DNA from: Leptospira abararensis
Lineage (GTDB): Bacteria; Spirochaetota; Leptospiria; Leptospirales; Leptospiraceae
Assembly: GCF_016918735.1 (NCBI RefSeq)
Contig: NZ_JAFFPR010000009.1
Coordinates: 124,001 to 188,000, forward strand
Length of the DNA: 64,000 nt
Direction of reading: 5' to 3'
Shown here: positions 41,545-50,915 of the stretch, one piece after another
Numbering within the stretch: the first letter of the stretch is position 1
How the letters are laid out: every line of letters starts with the position of its first letter
Position numbers and translations under genes: made by a program
Notes under the pieces: model-generated
Seen by the model: the letters and a program-made list of their open reading frames with translations, nothing else
Told to the model about the DNA's origin: nothing
Databases searched by the model: none

Positions 41545-43295
41545 TTTAGTCCTGCCAGTTGTAAAAATTCTGTTTCTGCTAGGGAAATTTCTTTCCCTAA
41601 AGATTCCCAAAGGGATGGGATCTCGGTTTGTTTTTTTGGTTTTTTAAGTGAGGCAAAACTAGAATATACTTTTACCTTAGGTTCTGTTCCCGAAGGACGA
41701 ATGGTGAGTTTTGCATTTCCTTCCAACTCCACTTGGATGACATTGGATTTAGGCATCCCTTTAAATGCTGTTGCCTTAGATTTTCCTTGTGCTTTTTGGA
41801 TTTCGTAATCAAGAACTCCGACTACCTTTCGACCACCAATGGTTTTTCCGATTAGGTTTTCTGTACGCAGAGTTTCTATGGCCTTTTTGATTTTGTCTTG
41901 TCCTGAACTTCCTTCTAGAGTCAAGGAATACAAACTCTCTCGATACAATCCGTATTTTAAATAGATGGATTCTAAATAAGAAAGTAGGTCCCCTTTTTCC
42001 GCAAGAATCTCCACAAATAGTAAGGCACTCGATAACGAGTCTTTGTCCCGAACAAATGGTACGGGTAAGTATCCGTAGGACTCTTCGCCACCAAACAAGA
42101 ATATGTGGTTCTTTTTTGATTCAATTTGTTTCATCTCTTCCGCGATGTATTTGAATCCCGTCAGAACGTTTTTGATTTTGATTCCATTTTTTTTGGCAAT
42201 CGCTTCCTGTAGGTCCGTCGTCACAATTGTCTTTACCAAATGGTAGGTTTTGGTTTTCGACTTTTTTCTTTCCGAAAGGTAAGCTGCCATTATGGATCCA
42301 ATTTGGTTTCCATTTAGGTATTCATATTCACCATCCAAACGACGAACTCCCACGCCAAGTCTGTCCGCATCGGGATCTGTGGCAATAAAGGTGGCAGCCT
42401 TTTTCTTTTTGGCGTAAAACTCACATAAGGCGAGAGCTTCTTTTTCTTCTGGGTTTGGATACTTAACCGTCGGAAATTCTCCGTCTGGTTTTTTTTGTTC
42501 AGGAACAAGGAATACAGATTTGTATCCAAAGAAATTTAACATTTCTTTCATATAGTCTCCACCAGTTCCGTGTAACGGCGAATATACGATTCCTAAGTCA
42601 TTTCTGGTTTTAGGTTTTACTGAAGAAAGAATGCCTGCTTGTTTTAATTCCTTTAAATAAGTTTTAAATACAACGGGACCCACCGGTTTCACAAATTTTT
42701 TATAATCTTTGTCTGTTTTTTTAACAAGGGGGATCGAAGTCCAATCGTGGATATTACTAATTCTTCCGATGATGAGGGAATCATCTGGAGGAACGAGTTG
42801 TCCCCCATCCGCAAGATAGGCCTTGAATCCATTGTATTCTGGCGGGTTGTGGGAAGCTGTGATCACAATCCCACCGCTTGCTTTGTAATAACGAATCGCA
42901 TAAGAGAGAAGGGGGGTTGGAGTTACCTTAGGAAAAATGTAAACCTTAACTCCAAGTTTGGCCGCAATGCCGGCAGAGAGTTCTGCAAATTCTCTAGAAA
43001 GCCTTCTCGAATCGTAAGCAATGACGATGGAGGCATTTTCTTTTGTATCTCTTAAGTAACTGATAAAACCGAGAGCGGCACGTCCCACTGTATAGAGGTT
43101 CATTTTGCCGATTCCATTTCCAATCTTTCCCCGAATTCCGCCGGTTCCAAACGTAAGTGGAACGGCAAAGGCATCGACAAGTTCGGAACTGATGCCAGCC
43201 TTCCAATCTTCGTAAGCCTTTTTGGCTTCATTCTGGATTTCCGATGAAAAAGGTGATTTCGTCCAAGATAGGATATTGTCTTCTGGTTTCAACAT
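41541..43295 (-). CDS. phosphohexomutase (phosphoglucomutase/phosphomannomutase)
   Basis: 584 residues of the alpha-D-phosphohexomutase family. The phosphoserine loop is GIVITASHNPPEYNGFKAY, the metal loop TDPDADRLGVG, the sugar loop GGEESYGYL and the phosphate-binding loop IRPSGTEPKVKVY. Length and layout fit PgcA/PGM2-type phosphoglucomutases, linking glycolysis to sugar-nucleotide synthesis. Glucose or mannose preference is not clear from motifs alone. First gene of the operon with argD, leuB and the receiver. Confidence 0.92.
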
Positions 43296-43341
43296 AGCTT
43301 ACATACTAATCTTTTGAAGCTAAGCAGTCTGGAAATCAATT

Positions 43342-44430
43342 TTGGAACCTAGAGAATTTTTCATAGAAGACAGGTTGGAACGATTCCGCCTGAAAGCATT
43401 TTGCAATTTAGGAGAGAGTGGGCTTGGTCATTTCCTTTTGGAAGAGTTGATGGCTATGGGACAAATTTCTTGGAAAGATCTTGCCGAAATTCCAATGAAC
43501 GATTCGCCAAACCAAGGTTCCTTTGCCCTCCGCCAGGCCATCGCTGCACTGTATCCCGGTGTTTCTCCCGAACAGGTACTCGTCACAACGGGAACGGGTG
43601 AGGCCTTGTACTTAGCTTTCCATGTCGCCTTGCCACCGAAAGCAAAAGTCGCCCTGATTTGGCCTGCCTTCCAAGCCCTCTACGAAATTCCAAAAATGCT
43701 TGGGGCAGAGATCATCAAAGTTCCCCACGACAAGGCTTTCCTTGCAGATACTTGGAAGGAGACACGGGCCGATTTATACATCATCAACCACCCGCACAAT
43801 CCAACAGGAAAGACCTTTGCCGATTCCGAATGGACTACACTTTTATCTCATTTCCGAGAACAAAAGAAAACAGTCCTCTTTGATGAACACTATCGGTTTT
43901 TACCAGACAGTGGTAGTCTAGGGAGAACGGGTGTGGATCCCAAACATTCTTTTTACGGAACAGGCTCCTTTACCAAATGTTTTGGAGCCACAGGACTTCG
44001 GGTAGGTTGGCTTGTGGCCGAGGAATCTTTTCTCAAACGTGCTCGGTCTTTTAAAGACTACCTAACCCATACAGTCTCTCCGCTCTCCGAACGGATCGCA
44101 CTGGCTCTTTTAGAATCGAAGGAGAATTTTCTTCCAAAAATCCAATCAAGAGTGCGAGAGAACATTCGAATGTTTGATTTGATTTGGAAAGACCTTCCTC
44201 ATACCAAATCCTTTACAGCACCGGCAGGGGGACTTGTGGGTTGGTTAGAATTAGAACCTGGAATTTCGTCAGAAGTGTATGCGGACAAACTCTTTGAAAA
44301 AACAGGAGTCTTTGTTTTGCCCGGAATTAATTTTGAGGAAGAAGGATTTATCAGAATAGGATTTGGAGAGAGGGAAGATCGGATGAAAGAAGGCCTTTCT
44401 AGGTGGAGAGAATGTACGGATCTCATTTAA
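43342..44430 (+). CDS. class I/II PLP aminotransferase
   Basis: 362 residues, fold type I. Visible: TTGTGEALYLAFHVALPP, YIINHPHNPTGKTF, VLFDEHYRF and the PLP lysine in GTGSFTKCFGATGLRVGWLV. It may be an aspartate/tyrosine-type aminotransferase; no substrate motif decides. The start is TTG 43342 with weak ribosome site GGAAA; no ATG lies near. It diverges from the phosphohexomutase with 46 bases between and overlaps the nuclease gene by 19 bases. Confidence 0.87.
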   Translation: MEPREFFIEDRLERFRLKAFCNLGESGLGHFLLEELMAMGQISWKDLAEIPMNDSPNQGSFALRQAIAALYPGVSPEQVLVTTGTGEALYLAFHVALPPKAKVALIWPAFQALYEIPKMLGAEIIKVPHDKAFLADTWKETRADLYIINHPHNPTGKTFADSEWTTLLSHFREQKKTVLFDEHYRFLPDSGSLGRTGVDPKHSFYGTGSFTKCFGATGLRVGWLVAEESFLKRARSFKDYLTHTVSPLSERIALALLESKENFLPKIQSRVRENIRMFDLIWKDLPHTKSFTAPAGGLVGWLELEPGISSEVYADKLFEKTGVFVLPGINFEEEGFIRIGFGEREDRMKEGLSRWRECTDLI

Positions 44431-45170
44431 AGTCAAGCCTCCAACTATTTCCTGGGATTGGAGAAAAAAAAGAAAAACAACTGTTTGGTGTGGGAGTGTA
44501 TGATTGGGAGTCTCTCCTCCAATACCAAAAACAAAAAAACGATCCTCTCCTTCCTTCTGTTTCTATTTTATTAGAACGACTTGAAGAATTGGAAGGCCAA
44601 CTCTCCGAAGCCAATTTTAGTTTTTTTACCGACGAACTTCCAAGTTTAGAGTATTGGAGGTTATGGCAAAACTTCCCCGAACGATTTTGTTTTTTGGATA
44701 TTGAAACGACAGGAATTTCTGAATCTTCTGTGACCACCGTGGTAAGTATTTACCAAAATCATAGGATGCAAACCTTTGAAAGGGGAAAAGACCTCGAGTT
44801 TCTTTTTGATTCGATCGCAAGTGATGACATCCTTGTCACTTACAACGGGAAACGATTTGATGTTCCTTTTTTAGAAAGGGAATTTCGTTACCGAGTGAAA
44901 AACCCACAACTGGATTTGATGAATCTTTTGCATTCGATTGGAATCAAAGGGGGCCTTAAAAAATCAGAAGTGCAACTGGGGCTTGTGCGTCCCGATGAGA
45001 TAGCAGGAATGGATGGAAGACAAGCCCCACTTCTTTGGTTTGAATACCAAAGGACCAACAATATGGAGGCATTGGATAAACTGATTGCTTATAACAGGGA
45101 AGATACGAAAAATTTAGAAATCGTTTTAGAAAAAACGATTCATAGGTTAACAGAAAATCGTTTGTTTTAG
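44412..45170 (+). CDS. RNase H-like (YprB-type) 3'-5' exonuclease
   Basis: 252 residues. The DEDD acidic motifs are visible: FCFLDIETTGI (Asp-x-Glu), LVTYNGKRFDVPFLEREF (second Asp) and IAYNREDTKNL (third Asp). A helix-hairpin-helix-like stretch (LQLFPGIGEKKEKQL) opens the protein. It resembles ribonuclease H_2 family proteins such as YprB; the nucleic-acid substrate is unknown. ATG 44412 follows GGAGAG by 4 bases and is preferred over GTG 44403. Confidence 0.85.
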   Translation: MYGSHLKSSLQLFPGIGEKKEKQLFGVGVYDWESLLQYQKQKNDPLLPSVSILLERLEELEGQLSEANFSFFTDELPSLEYWRLWQNFPERFCFLDIETTGISESSVTTVVSIYQNHRMQTFERGKDLEFLFDSIASDDILVTYNGKRFDVPFLEREFRYRVKNPQLDLMNLLHSIGIKGGLKKSEVQLGLVRPDEIAGMDGRQAPLLWFEYQRTNNMEALDKLIAYNREDTKNLEIVLEKTIHRLTENRLF

Positions 45171-45598
45171 TGTGGCCCGTACATATACTCTCTGAGTATA
45201 TTCATCTCCGCTTCCGTTCTTGTGAGTTTTGTTTTCACCGCATCTCCAATGGAGATAAGTCCAATGATTTTGTCACCATCAAGGACTGGCATATGACGGA
45301 ATCGTTTTGTGATCATATTATTTAAAATAGCGTCCACATCTTCATCGGGACCAGCTACCGTGAGCTGAGTTGTCATCACGTCTTTCAATTTGATTTTTTC
45401 TAAGTTGACATGGTCTTTGGCAACGACTCGCATCAAATCTCTTTCCGTAAAAATTCCCACTAGTTTTCCTTGGAAGGTAACAATGAGAGATCCGACTTTG
45501 GCACCAACCATCATTTGGGTGGCTTCCAATACATTTCTATCTTCTTCGATGGAAAGAACGGAGGACGCTTTGTCTTTTAGAATATCTTTTACGGACAT
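45167..45598 (-). CDS. CBS-domain pair protein
   Basis: 143 residues made of two CBS domains (about 10-65 and 75-135), of the type with GIFTERDLMRVVAKD and MPVLDGDKIIGLISIGDAV. CBS pairs bind adenine nucleotides and regulate partners. No enzyme domain is attached. The stop overlaps the exonuclease gene tail-to-tail by 4 bases. Confidence 0.93.
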   Translation of the reverse strand: MSVKDILKDKASSVLSIEEDRNVLEATQMMVGAKVGSLIVTFQGKLVGIFTERDLMRVVAKDHVNLEKIKLKDVMTTQLTVAGPDEDVDAILNNMITKRFRHMPVLDGDKIIGLISIGDAVKTKLTRTEAEMNILREYMYGPH

Positions 45599-45674
45599 GA
45601 CTCCTATCGGTTTATAGGAATTGGGCGAGATAGCAAGAAATTTTTAGGAGGATTACGTGGTGAAAACGGGTTTT

Positions 45675-45747
<73 letters not shown>

Positions 45748-45756
45748 GTATCTTTA

Positions 45757-45830
45757 TGGGCCTGACAAGATTTGAACTTGTGACCCCTCGCTTATCAAGC
45801 GAGTGCTCTAACCAACTGAGCTACAGGCCC
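45757..45830 (-). tRNA. tRNA-Ile (GAT)
   Basis: 74-base cloverleaf on the minus strand: acceptor GGGCCTG...CAGGCCC with discriminator A, anticodon stem-loop CTCGCTTGATAAGCGAG giving GAT, T-arm AGTTCAAATCT. It precedes tRNA-Ala. This Ile-Ala pair usually sits in the 16S-23S spacer; here no rRNA gene is present. The surrounding 312-base gap (45599-45910) holds only these two genes. Confidence 0.97.
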
Positions 45831-45910
45831 GGGATACGAACAGTATTTTTCGACAGGGGTCTGTGGGCAATCTTTTTTTACGATTATTTTAAGAAAGTAT
45901 CCAAAGAAAA

Positions 45911-47083
45911 TTAGAGTGAAATTTCTAAGATTAGATCATCTAACAAGAGTAATGCCGCAGGTTTCCATTGAAATACTCCCGCATCTATTGAACAATAGCC
46001 CTTTTTTTCCCAACTTTCAATGGTTCTTATGTATTTGATTTGGGTTTCTAAATCCAAATAGGTTTCTATAAAATCTAAATACCGAAAAGGAGAAAACAAC
46101 CGAAACAGGGTAAGGCTGAGTTCTGTAGACGGATCTATGGGTTCATACTTTGTATTAGCTTGTTTTCTTTGATACAAACTGGAATTTCTGGGATTACTAT
46201 ACCTTCGTCTTTCGATCATTCCATGAGCCCCAGGCCCAATCCCTAAGTAAGGTTCAAAGGTCCAATACTTGAGGTTGTGTCTAGATTCAAATCCAGGTTT
46301 TGCATAATTGGAAACTTCATACCAAAGGTAACCATATTCCTTTAATAACACAGGTAAGTTGGTAAGAATTTCCGATTGGATGTTTTCTTCTGGTTCCCTT
46401 TTTTTATGGTCTGCTACATCCCGAGAATACTTTGTCCCTTTTTCTAAAGTTAAAGAATACAAACTTAAATGGGGGAGGCCGGCCTCTAAAAACAGGTTTA
46501 AATCTCTATAAAAAGATTCTTTAGAAACTCCTGGAATTCCATACATCAAATCAATTCCCGCACGTTTGATGGGAGAATGAGTCAGAACATCGACAAGAGC
46601 TCCATACCTCTCGGCATCATAATGGCGACCCAAAAATTCCAATCCTTTTGGTTCTAAGGTTTGGACTCCCACATTCACTCGGTTGATTCCTATCGAATGG
46701 TAGTTCTCTAAAAGCTCCGCATTTAAGTCTTCGGGATTCACTTCGATAGAAATTTCTGTATCGCTTGCAAAATCAAATTCGGAGCGTAAAAAATCCAGGA
46801 GTTCTTTCCAACTCTTAGAAGAGGCCTTGGAAGGAGTGCCACCACCAAAAAAAACCGTATCGATCGTTCGTTTTTTAATTTCTGGAAAATGAGTCTTCCT
46901 TTCTAAAATTTCCTTTTGGTAAGATTGAAATAGCGACTTCTCGTCGTTAGCTGAAGATGCACCAATTCCTTCGGAATAAAAATCACAATAGTCACATTTT
47001 TTGAAACAGTAGGGGAAGTGAACATAGACCCCCAAATAGGAATTTCGGACTTGCCAGATGGTTTGTTTGTCTAATAGTTCCAT
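45911..47083 (-). CDS. hemW: HemW-like radical SAM protein
   Basis: 390 residues. The radical SAM cluster motif is FPYCFKKCDYCDFYS (CxxxCxxC), followed by FFGGGTPSKAS and NPEDLNAELLENYHSIGINRVNVGVQTLE. The HemN_C-like C-terminus is present. HemW is a heme chaperone related to coproporphyrinogen dehydrogenase HemN; the single-turn motif without the HemN N-terminal part favours HemW. ATG 47083 gives the usual N-terminus. It diverges from the next gene with only 4 bases between starts. Confidence 0.9.
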   Translation of the reverse strand: MELLDKQTIWQVRNSYLGVYVHFPYCFKKCDYCDFYSEGIGASSANDEKSLFQSYQKEILERKTHFPEIKKRTIDTVFFGGGTPSKASSKSWKELLDFLRSEFDFASDTEISIEVNPEDLNAELLENYHSIGINRVNVGVQTLEPKGLEFLGRHYDAERYGALVDVLTHSPIKRAGIDLMYGIPGVSKESFYRDLNLFLEAGLPHLSLYSLTLEKGTKYSRDVADHKKREPEENIQSEILTNLPVLLKEYGYLWYEVSNYAKPGFESRHNLKYWTFEPYLGIGPGAHGMIERRRYSNPRNSSLYQRKQANTKYEPIDPSTELSLTLFRLFSPFRYLDFIETYLDLETQIKYIRTIESWEKKGYCSIDAGVFQWKPAALLLLDDLILEISL

Positions 47084-47087
47084 AGGT

Positions 47088-47570
47088 ATGAGAAGGTTTG
47101 TATGGATTCTGTTTTGTTTAGGAATCTCTACCTCTCCGATCCTTTCACAGACACTTGTAGATCCAAACCAAAACTTTGTTTGGGGAAGTTTTTCTTTTGT
47201 TTTTCCGGAACAAGTCGTAGTCAAACTCGAATCGACAATGAGTAAAAAACTTACCGCTTATCCTGCCAAACGTGATGGATTTTTTATGGTCGTGCGAACT
47301 CTTCCTTGGAGTGAACCATTCATTGATAAAACACTTTGGATGGATTCGGTATTTACAAAGGGAATCGAACCTAAAACATTCCCGAAGACTCTCGGAAATC
47401 TAAACTTTCAAGTTTTCCAGGCCGACCAAATCCGAAACCAAAACGCCATACGTAACCAAGTATGGATTTGTTTGGATTCAAAACCCGCTTTATGGATCTG
47501 GATCCAATGGAAGATTGATCGTAAAGACCTTACAGAATTCTTTGAATCCAACCTGTTTCTTTCGCTTTAA
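47088..47570 (+). CDS. exported protein of unknown function
   Basis: 160 residues with signal peptide MRRFVWILFCLGISTSPILS. The mature part (about 140 residues) is rich in Trp and Phe and matches no family I know. A compact alpha/beta fold is suggested by alternating strands such as QVVVKLESTMSKKL and FFMVVRTLPW. ATG 47088 starts the signal peptide; no clear ribosome site is seen. Its start lies 4 bases from that of hemW on the other strand. Confidence 0.75.
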   Translation: MRRFVWILFCLGISTSPILSQTLVDPNQNFVWGSFSFVFPEQVVVKLESTMSKKLTAYPAKRDGFFMVVRTLPWSEPFIDKTLWMDSVFTKGIEPKTFPKTLGNLNFQVFQADQIRNQNAIRNQVWICLDSKPALWIWIQWKIDRKDLTEFFESNLFLSL

Positions 47571-47580
47571 TGGTAGTCTC

Positions 47581-47609
47581 TTGAGTTTTATGCTTGTCTC
47601 CACTTATTT
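47581..47609 (+). promoter_or_regulatory. candidate promoter of tRNA-Met
   Basis: TTGAGT (47581-47586), 17-base spacer, TTATTT (47604-47609). The start would be near 47616, 17 bases before the mature tRNA. Confidence 0.4.
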
Positions 47610-47632
47610 CCCCGAAAGATTGGAAGTCAGTG

Positions 47633-47706
47633 GGGCCTATAGCTCAGTTGGTTAGAGCAGCAGACTCATAATCTGCGGGTCGAAGGTTCGAGCCCTTCTG
47701 GGCCCA
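47633..47706 (+). tRNA. tRNA with CAT anticodon (tRNA-Met type)
   Basis: 74-base cloverleaf: acceptor GGGCCTA...TGGGCCC with discriminator A, D-arm AGCTCAGTTGGTTAGAGC, anticodon stem-loop GCAGACTCATAATCTGC (CAT), T-arm AAGGTTCGAGCCCTT. The paired first base argues against initiator tRNA. It is either elongator tRNA-Met or tRNA-Ile with a lysidine-modified CAT. It lies 26 bases upstream of the bifunctional nuclease gene. Confidence 0.95.
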
Positions 47707-47732
47707 CAAAACAGGAAAGGAATCGATATTCT

Positions 47733-48308
47733 ATGGAGTTTTATGAAGTAAAAATCTCTGATATCAGCCTGACCAATGTAGGCTTTGCTGTCTTCCTGCG
47801 TCCTAAGGATTCGGATGACAAACGTGTGGTTCCTATCTTTATCGGACCACTGGAAACCCATTCTATTACTACCGTCATCGATGGAACCAAACCTCCAAGA
47901 CCCATGACTCATGACCTCATGTTGTATATGTTAACTTCCCTTGGTGCGACAGTTCTTAAAATCACAATCGAAGAAATTATCGACAGTACCTTTTATGCAA
48001 AGATCCAACTTCGGAAAGACGAAGAGATCATCACTCTCGATGCAAGACCTTCCGATTCCATAGCTCTTGCGTTACGTGCCAATGCTCCTATATTTATCGC
48101 TAAATCTGTGTTAGATGAAACAGGGATCATTATGAAAGAGGACGAAATCCAAGGCGAAAGCGTTTCCTCTGAGAAAAAAATCCAAGCATTACCAAAATCG
48201 AATCTTCAAATTCTGGAAGAAACTTTGGAAAACGCATTAAAAACTGAAGATTACGAAACCGCTGCCAAAATCAGAGACCAAATCAAAAAGCTGATTGAGA
48301 ACAGTTAA
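47733..48308 (+). CDS. bifunctional nuclease (BFN/DUF151) domain protein with UVR motif
   Basis: 191 residues. Residues about 1-135 form a DUF151/BFN domain (RVVPIFIGPLETHSI, RPMTHDLMLYMLTSLGA, TLDARPSDSIALALRANAPIF), a family with reported RNase and DNase activity in plants. The last ~30 residues (ALKTEDYETAAKIRDQIKKL) are a UVR motif. The combination is known in bacterial proteins. Located directly after tRNA-Met. Confidence 0.9.
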   Translation: MEFYEVKISDISLTNVGFAVFLRPKDSDDKRVVPIFIGPLETHSITTVIDGTKPPRPMTHDLMLYMLTSLGATVLKITIEEIIDSTFYAKIQLRKDEEIITLDARPSDSIALALRANAPIFIAKSVLDETGIIMKEDEIQGESVSSEKKIQALPKSNLQILEETLENALKTEDYETAAKIRDQIKKLIENS

Positions 48309-48365
48309 GACCAGTCTTTGGCTTAACTATGTCTCATAGAAAATTGAACCATTAGAATTTTTTAA

Positions 48366-48394
48366 TTGTAATCCCACCTTTTCTTTCTTACACT
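48366..48394 (+). promoter_or_regulatory. candidate promoter of the phasin-like gene
   Basis: TTGTAA (48366-48371), 17-base spacer, TACACT (48389-48394), each 4 of 6 to consensus. The start codon is 43 bases further. Confidence 0.4.
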
Positions 48395-48437
48395 TGGAAT
48401 CCAAAAATAGGGTCTGTTCCCTTTATAGGAAAGTTGT

Positions 48438-48803
48438 ATGGAAAAATTAGTTATGGATGTTGTGAATGCTGGAATTGCTCTGTTTCGTTCCGGGGAAGAA
48501 AAGTTAAAAACCGCTGTTGTTGATTTAGAAAAAGTTTATAATGATCTAAAATCAAAAGGGGAATTGGACAAATCGGCTGAGTCTCAAAAGATTCGTGACC
48601 TTTTAAACAAAACAATTACAGACGCTCAAGGTGCGATTGGAAAAACAAACGCAAGTTATGACGAAGTACTTGCTAAACTTCAGGCAAATTACCAATCAAT
48701 TTACCAACAAATTGATACGGCAATCCCACCTCAGGTAAAGGAAAAGTTAAAACAAACGTTAGATGAGCTAAAAGTTTTGATTGATAAAGCAAAATCGAAA
48801 TAG
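48438..48803 (+). CDS. small phasin-like helical protein
   Basis: 121 residues, nearly all amphipathic helix, starting MEKLVMDVVNAGIALFRSGEEKLKTAV and ending LKVLIDKAKSK. It resembles the phasin-like family annotated as polyhydroxyalkanoate synthesis regulators. No polyhydroxyalkanoate gene is near, so granule binding is not implied. It stands alone between a promoter and a strong terminator. Confidence 0.75.
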   Translation: MEKLVMDVVNAGIALFRSGEEKLKTAVVDLEKVYNDLKSKGELDKSAESQKIRDLLNKTITDAQGAIGKTNASYDEVLAKLQANYQSIYQQIDTAIPPQVKEKLKQTLDELKVLIDKAKSK

Positions 48804-48836
48804 TTCTTTCTCTTTTCTCGGTAAAATTTAAGAAAT

Positions 48837-48864
48837 AGCCACAGAGATTTCTGTGGCTTTTTTT
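48837..48864 (+). terminator. terminator of the phasin-like gene
   Basis: Perfect 9-bp stem AGCCACAGA / TCTGTGGCT with a 4-base loop (GATT) and a seven-T run. Confidence 0.92.
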
Positions 48865-48888
48865 ATTTGTCCCTAGAGATTAGCCTAG

Positions 48889-50169
48889 ATGAGTACGTCC
48901 CCAAAACGAATCAAATTCATATTATTTCTCATTGTTTTTACGGACATGATGGGTTTTTCCCTCCTCTTTCCTTTGTTCCCCAAAACCTTAGAATTCTTCT
49001 TATTGAAAGGCGATGATGCCCTGTTCCGATTGTTCTATTCGCAAGCAAATCTTTTGTCTTTTGGGGGAGATACCAAGTATACCTTTGTATTGTTTGGTGG
49101 AATTCTGGGCAGTATCTATAGTTTTCTCCAGTTTATTGCAGCCCCCGTATGGGGAAGGTTTTCTGACCATTCGGGAAGGCGTGCTATCTTACTTTTCACC
49201 ACCCTTGGTAACACTCTAGGATACATCCTTTGGTTGTTTTCTTCTCAGTTTTGGATGTTTGTTCTCAGTCGCGTGATTACAGGAATGATGGGTGGGAATT
49301 TGTCTGTAGCCTCTGCTGCCATGGCAGACCAGACCGATGAAAAGTCTAGAGCGGCGGGAATGGGCTTTTTAGGTGCTGGGATTGGACTTGGGTTTGTCAT
49401 GGGTCCACTCCTTGGGGGAATCAGTTCCCAGTGGACATTTTTAGATTTTTTACACGAAGAGGGTAGCGCTGTTGTTTTTCCGGCTTCAGCCCTTTTTGCT
49501 ATTTTGGTCTCTCTACTGACAGTCATCTTGGTGTTTGTATTTTTACCAAAGACCAAACCAGAAGTGGTTCCAGAAAAAGAAATCCATCCCTTCCTCTCTT
49601 TAAAGAAAATTGAATCTCGCAATTTAGTTCGTATTTCTCTATTGAACTTACTTTTTGTTCTTAGTTTTTCGGGATTTGAATTTGTTGTGAATTTTTTCCT
49701 ATCGGATCGTTTTCAATTTTCTCCCAAAGAAATTGGATTCACTTTTTTATACATCGGAATCATCATCATACTGGTGCAAGGTGGTGTGGTTCGTCGATTG
49801 TCTGGGAAAGTTTCGGAAAAACGAATTTCTCTTTATGGAGCGGTTCTTGTTGTGATCGGAATGGGACTACTAGTGAGTTTTGGAACAAGTTTTACTGGAC
49901 TTTTTATATCTTTATTCTTTTTGGCTTTTGGAAGTGCACTGGTCAATCCCGGCCTTTCTTCCTTTGCCTCTCTAGAAAGTGGGAAAGGTGATTTGGGAAA
50001 ATCTCTTGGACTCTTTCGAAGTTTTGGATCCCTCGGAAGAGCCGTGTCTCCTATCGTATTCTCTTTGTTATACTTTCAAAAGGGACCTAGTTTGGCCTTT
50101 TTTGTTTCCTTTATCCTTCTTATTGGATTTGGGATTTTACTTTTTATGCAAAAAGAAAAAACAACTTAA
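48889..50169 (+). CDS. major facilitator superfamily transporter
   Basis: 426 residues with 12 predicted membrane helices. The loop after helix 2 reads GRFSDHSGRRAILL, the MFS signature, and helix 4-5 has VITGMMGGNLSVASAAMADQT, as in TetA-type drug exporters. Substrate unknown; drug efflux is a family-level guess. It overlaps the convergent ACT-domain gene by 4 bases. Confidence 0.9.
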   Translation: MSTSPKRIKFILFLIVFTDMMGFSLLFPLFPKTLEFFLLKGDDALFRLFYSQANLLSFGGDTKYTFVLFGGILGSIYSFLQFIAAPVWGRFSDHSGRRAILLFTTLGNTLGYILWLFSSQFWMFVLSRVITGMMGGNLSVASAAMADQTDEKSRAAGMGFLGAGIGLGFVMGPLLGGISSQWTFLDFLHEEGSAVVFPASALFAILVSLLTVILVFVFLPKTKPEVVPEKEIHPFLSLKKIESRNLVRISLLNLLFVLSFSGFEFVVNFFLSDRFQFSPKEIGFTFLYIGIIIILVQGGVVRRLSGKVSEKRISLYGAVLVVIGMGLLVSFGTSFTGLFISLFFLAFGSALVNPGLSSFASLESGKGDLGKSLGLFRSFGSLGRAVSPIVFSLLYFQKGPSLAFFVSFILLIGFGILLFMQKEKTT

Positions 50170-50789
50170 AGAAAAGATTCTAACTTTGCGCGAAGCATAG
50201 GAAACATTACTTTTTCATCCAACTTCTCTCCTGTGAGGGAAGTGCGGAGAAGAAAACTATCTCGAATGTTGCCGTCAAAACTATTGGCGGTAAAACTAAT
50301 GATGTCAATTCCTAAGTGGAAGAGAGACTCGGTAATTTGAAATAGAATTCCCGGTGTATCTTTCATGCGCAGATCCATAACCGTAAAGTCAGAAGAAATG
50401 GGATTGTAGAGTTTAAGTGTGGCTTCCGAATCTCCAATCTTACGTACTAAAACTTCTTCTTTTGCATTCTCGCGCAGATACATAGCCACAGTTTTTCCTT
50501 CGTAAAAGAGAGAATAGAGATCGGTTCGGATTTGACTCAAAAGTTCTTCTGTCATCTCCCCACCGTCCCAACTGCGAATCACAAATAGGTCTTGGACATG
50601 CCCATCACTTGCAGTTTCTGCTACTGCTTCTAAAATTTCCCAACCATGGTTGTAGAGCACGGAGGTGACCCGGTAAAGGATTCCCAAGTCATCCTGGGAA
50701 AGGGAAATTTTAAGAAGGGTCGTGTCTTTTCTTGGAACACAAGAAACATGAAGGATGGGTTTTTTGATTTCTTGCATAGTTTGCGCCAT
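50166..50789 (-). CDS. tandem ACT-domain protein
   Basis: 207 residues holding two ACT domains: SQDDLGILYRVTSVLYNHGWEI (first) and MKDTPGILFQITESLFHLGIDI (second). The pair resembles the C-terminal regulatory end of the uridylyltransferase GlnD, but the catalytic parts are absent. It probably binds an amino acid or regulates a partner. ATG 50789 has ribosome site AGGGAGAG; a longer start at 50813 is possible. Confidence 0.85.
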   Translation of the reverse strand: MAQTMQEIKKPILHVSCVPRKDTTLLKISLSQDDLGILYRVTSVLYNHGWEILEAVAETASDGHVQDLFVIRSWDGGEMTEELLSQIRTDLYSLFYEGKTVAMYLRENAKEEVLVRKIGDSEATLKLYNPISSDFTVMDLRMKDTPGILFQITESLFHLGIDIISFTANSFDGNIRDSFLLRTSLTGEKLDEKVMFPMLRAKLESFL

Positions 50790-50915
50790 AGAACTCTCCC
50801 TTAAAATCGGCATTCTGCTTAGAACGTGAACAATCGGTGATTGGAAATGCCCAGACCGGTTCTAAAAAAGCCGTTCGCTAACGGAATTGCAAAAAGAGTG
50901 CCAAGTAGTCGTTAG

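Noticed and set aside
48391..48403. Small palindrome TTGGAATCCAA before the phasin-like gene
   Set aside because: Only 5 bp per arm and no known operator matches it; could be chance.
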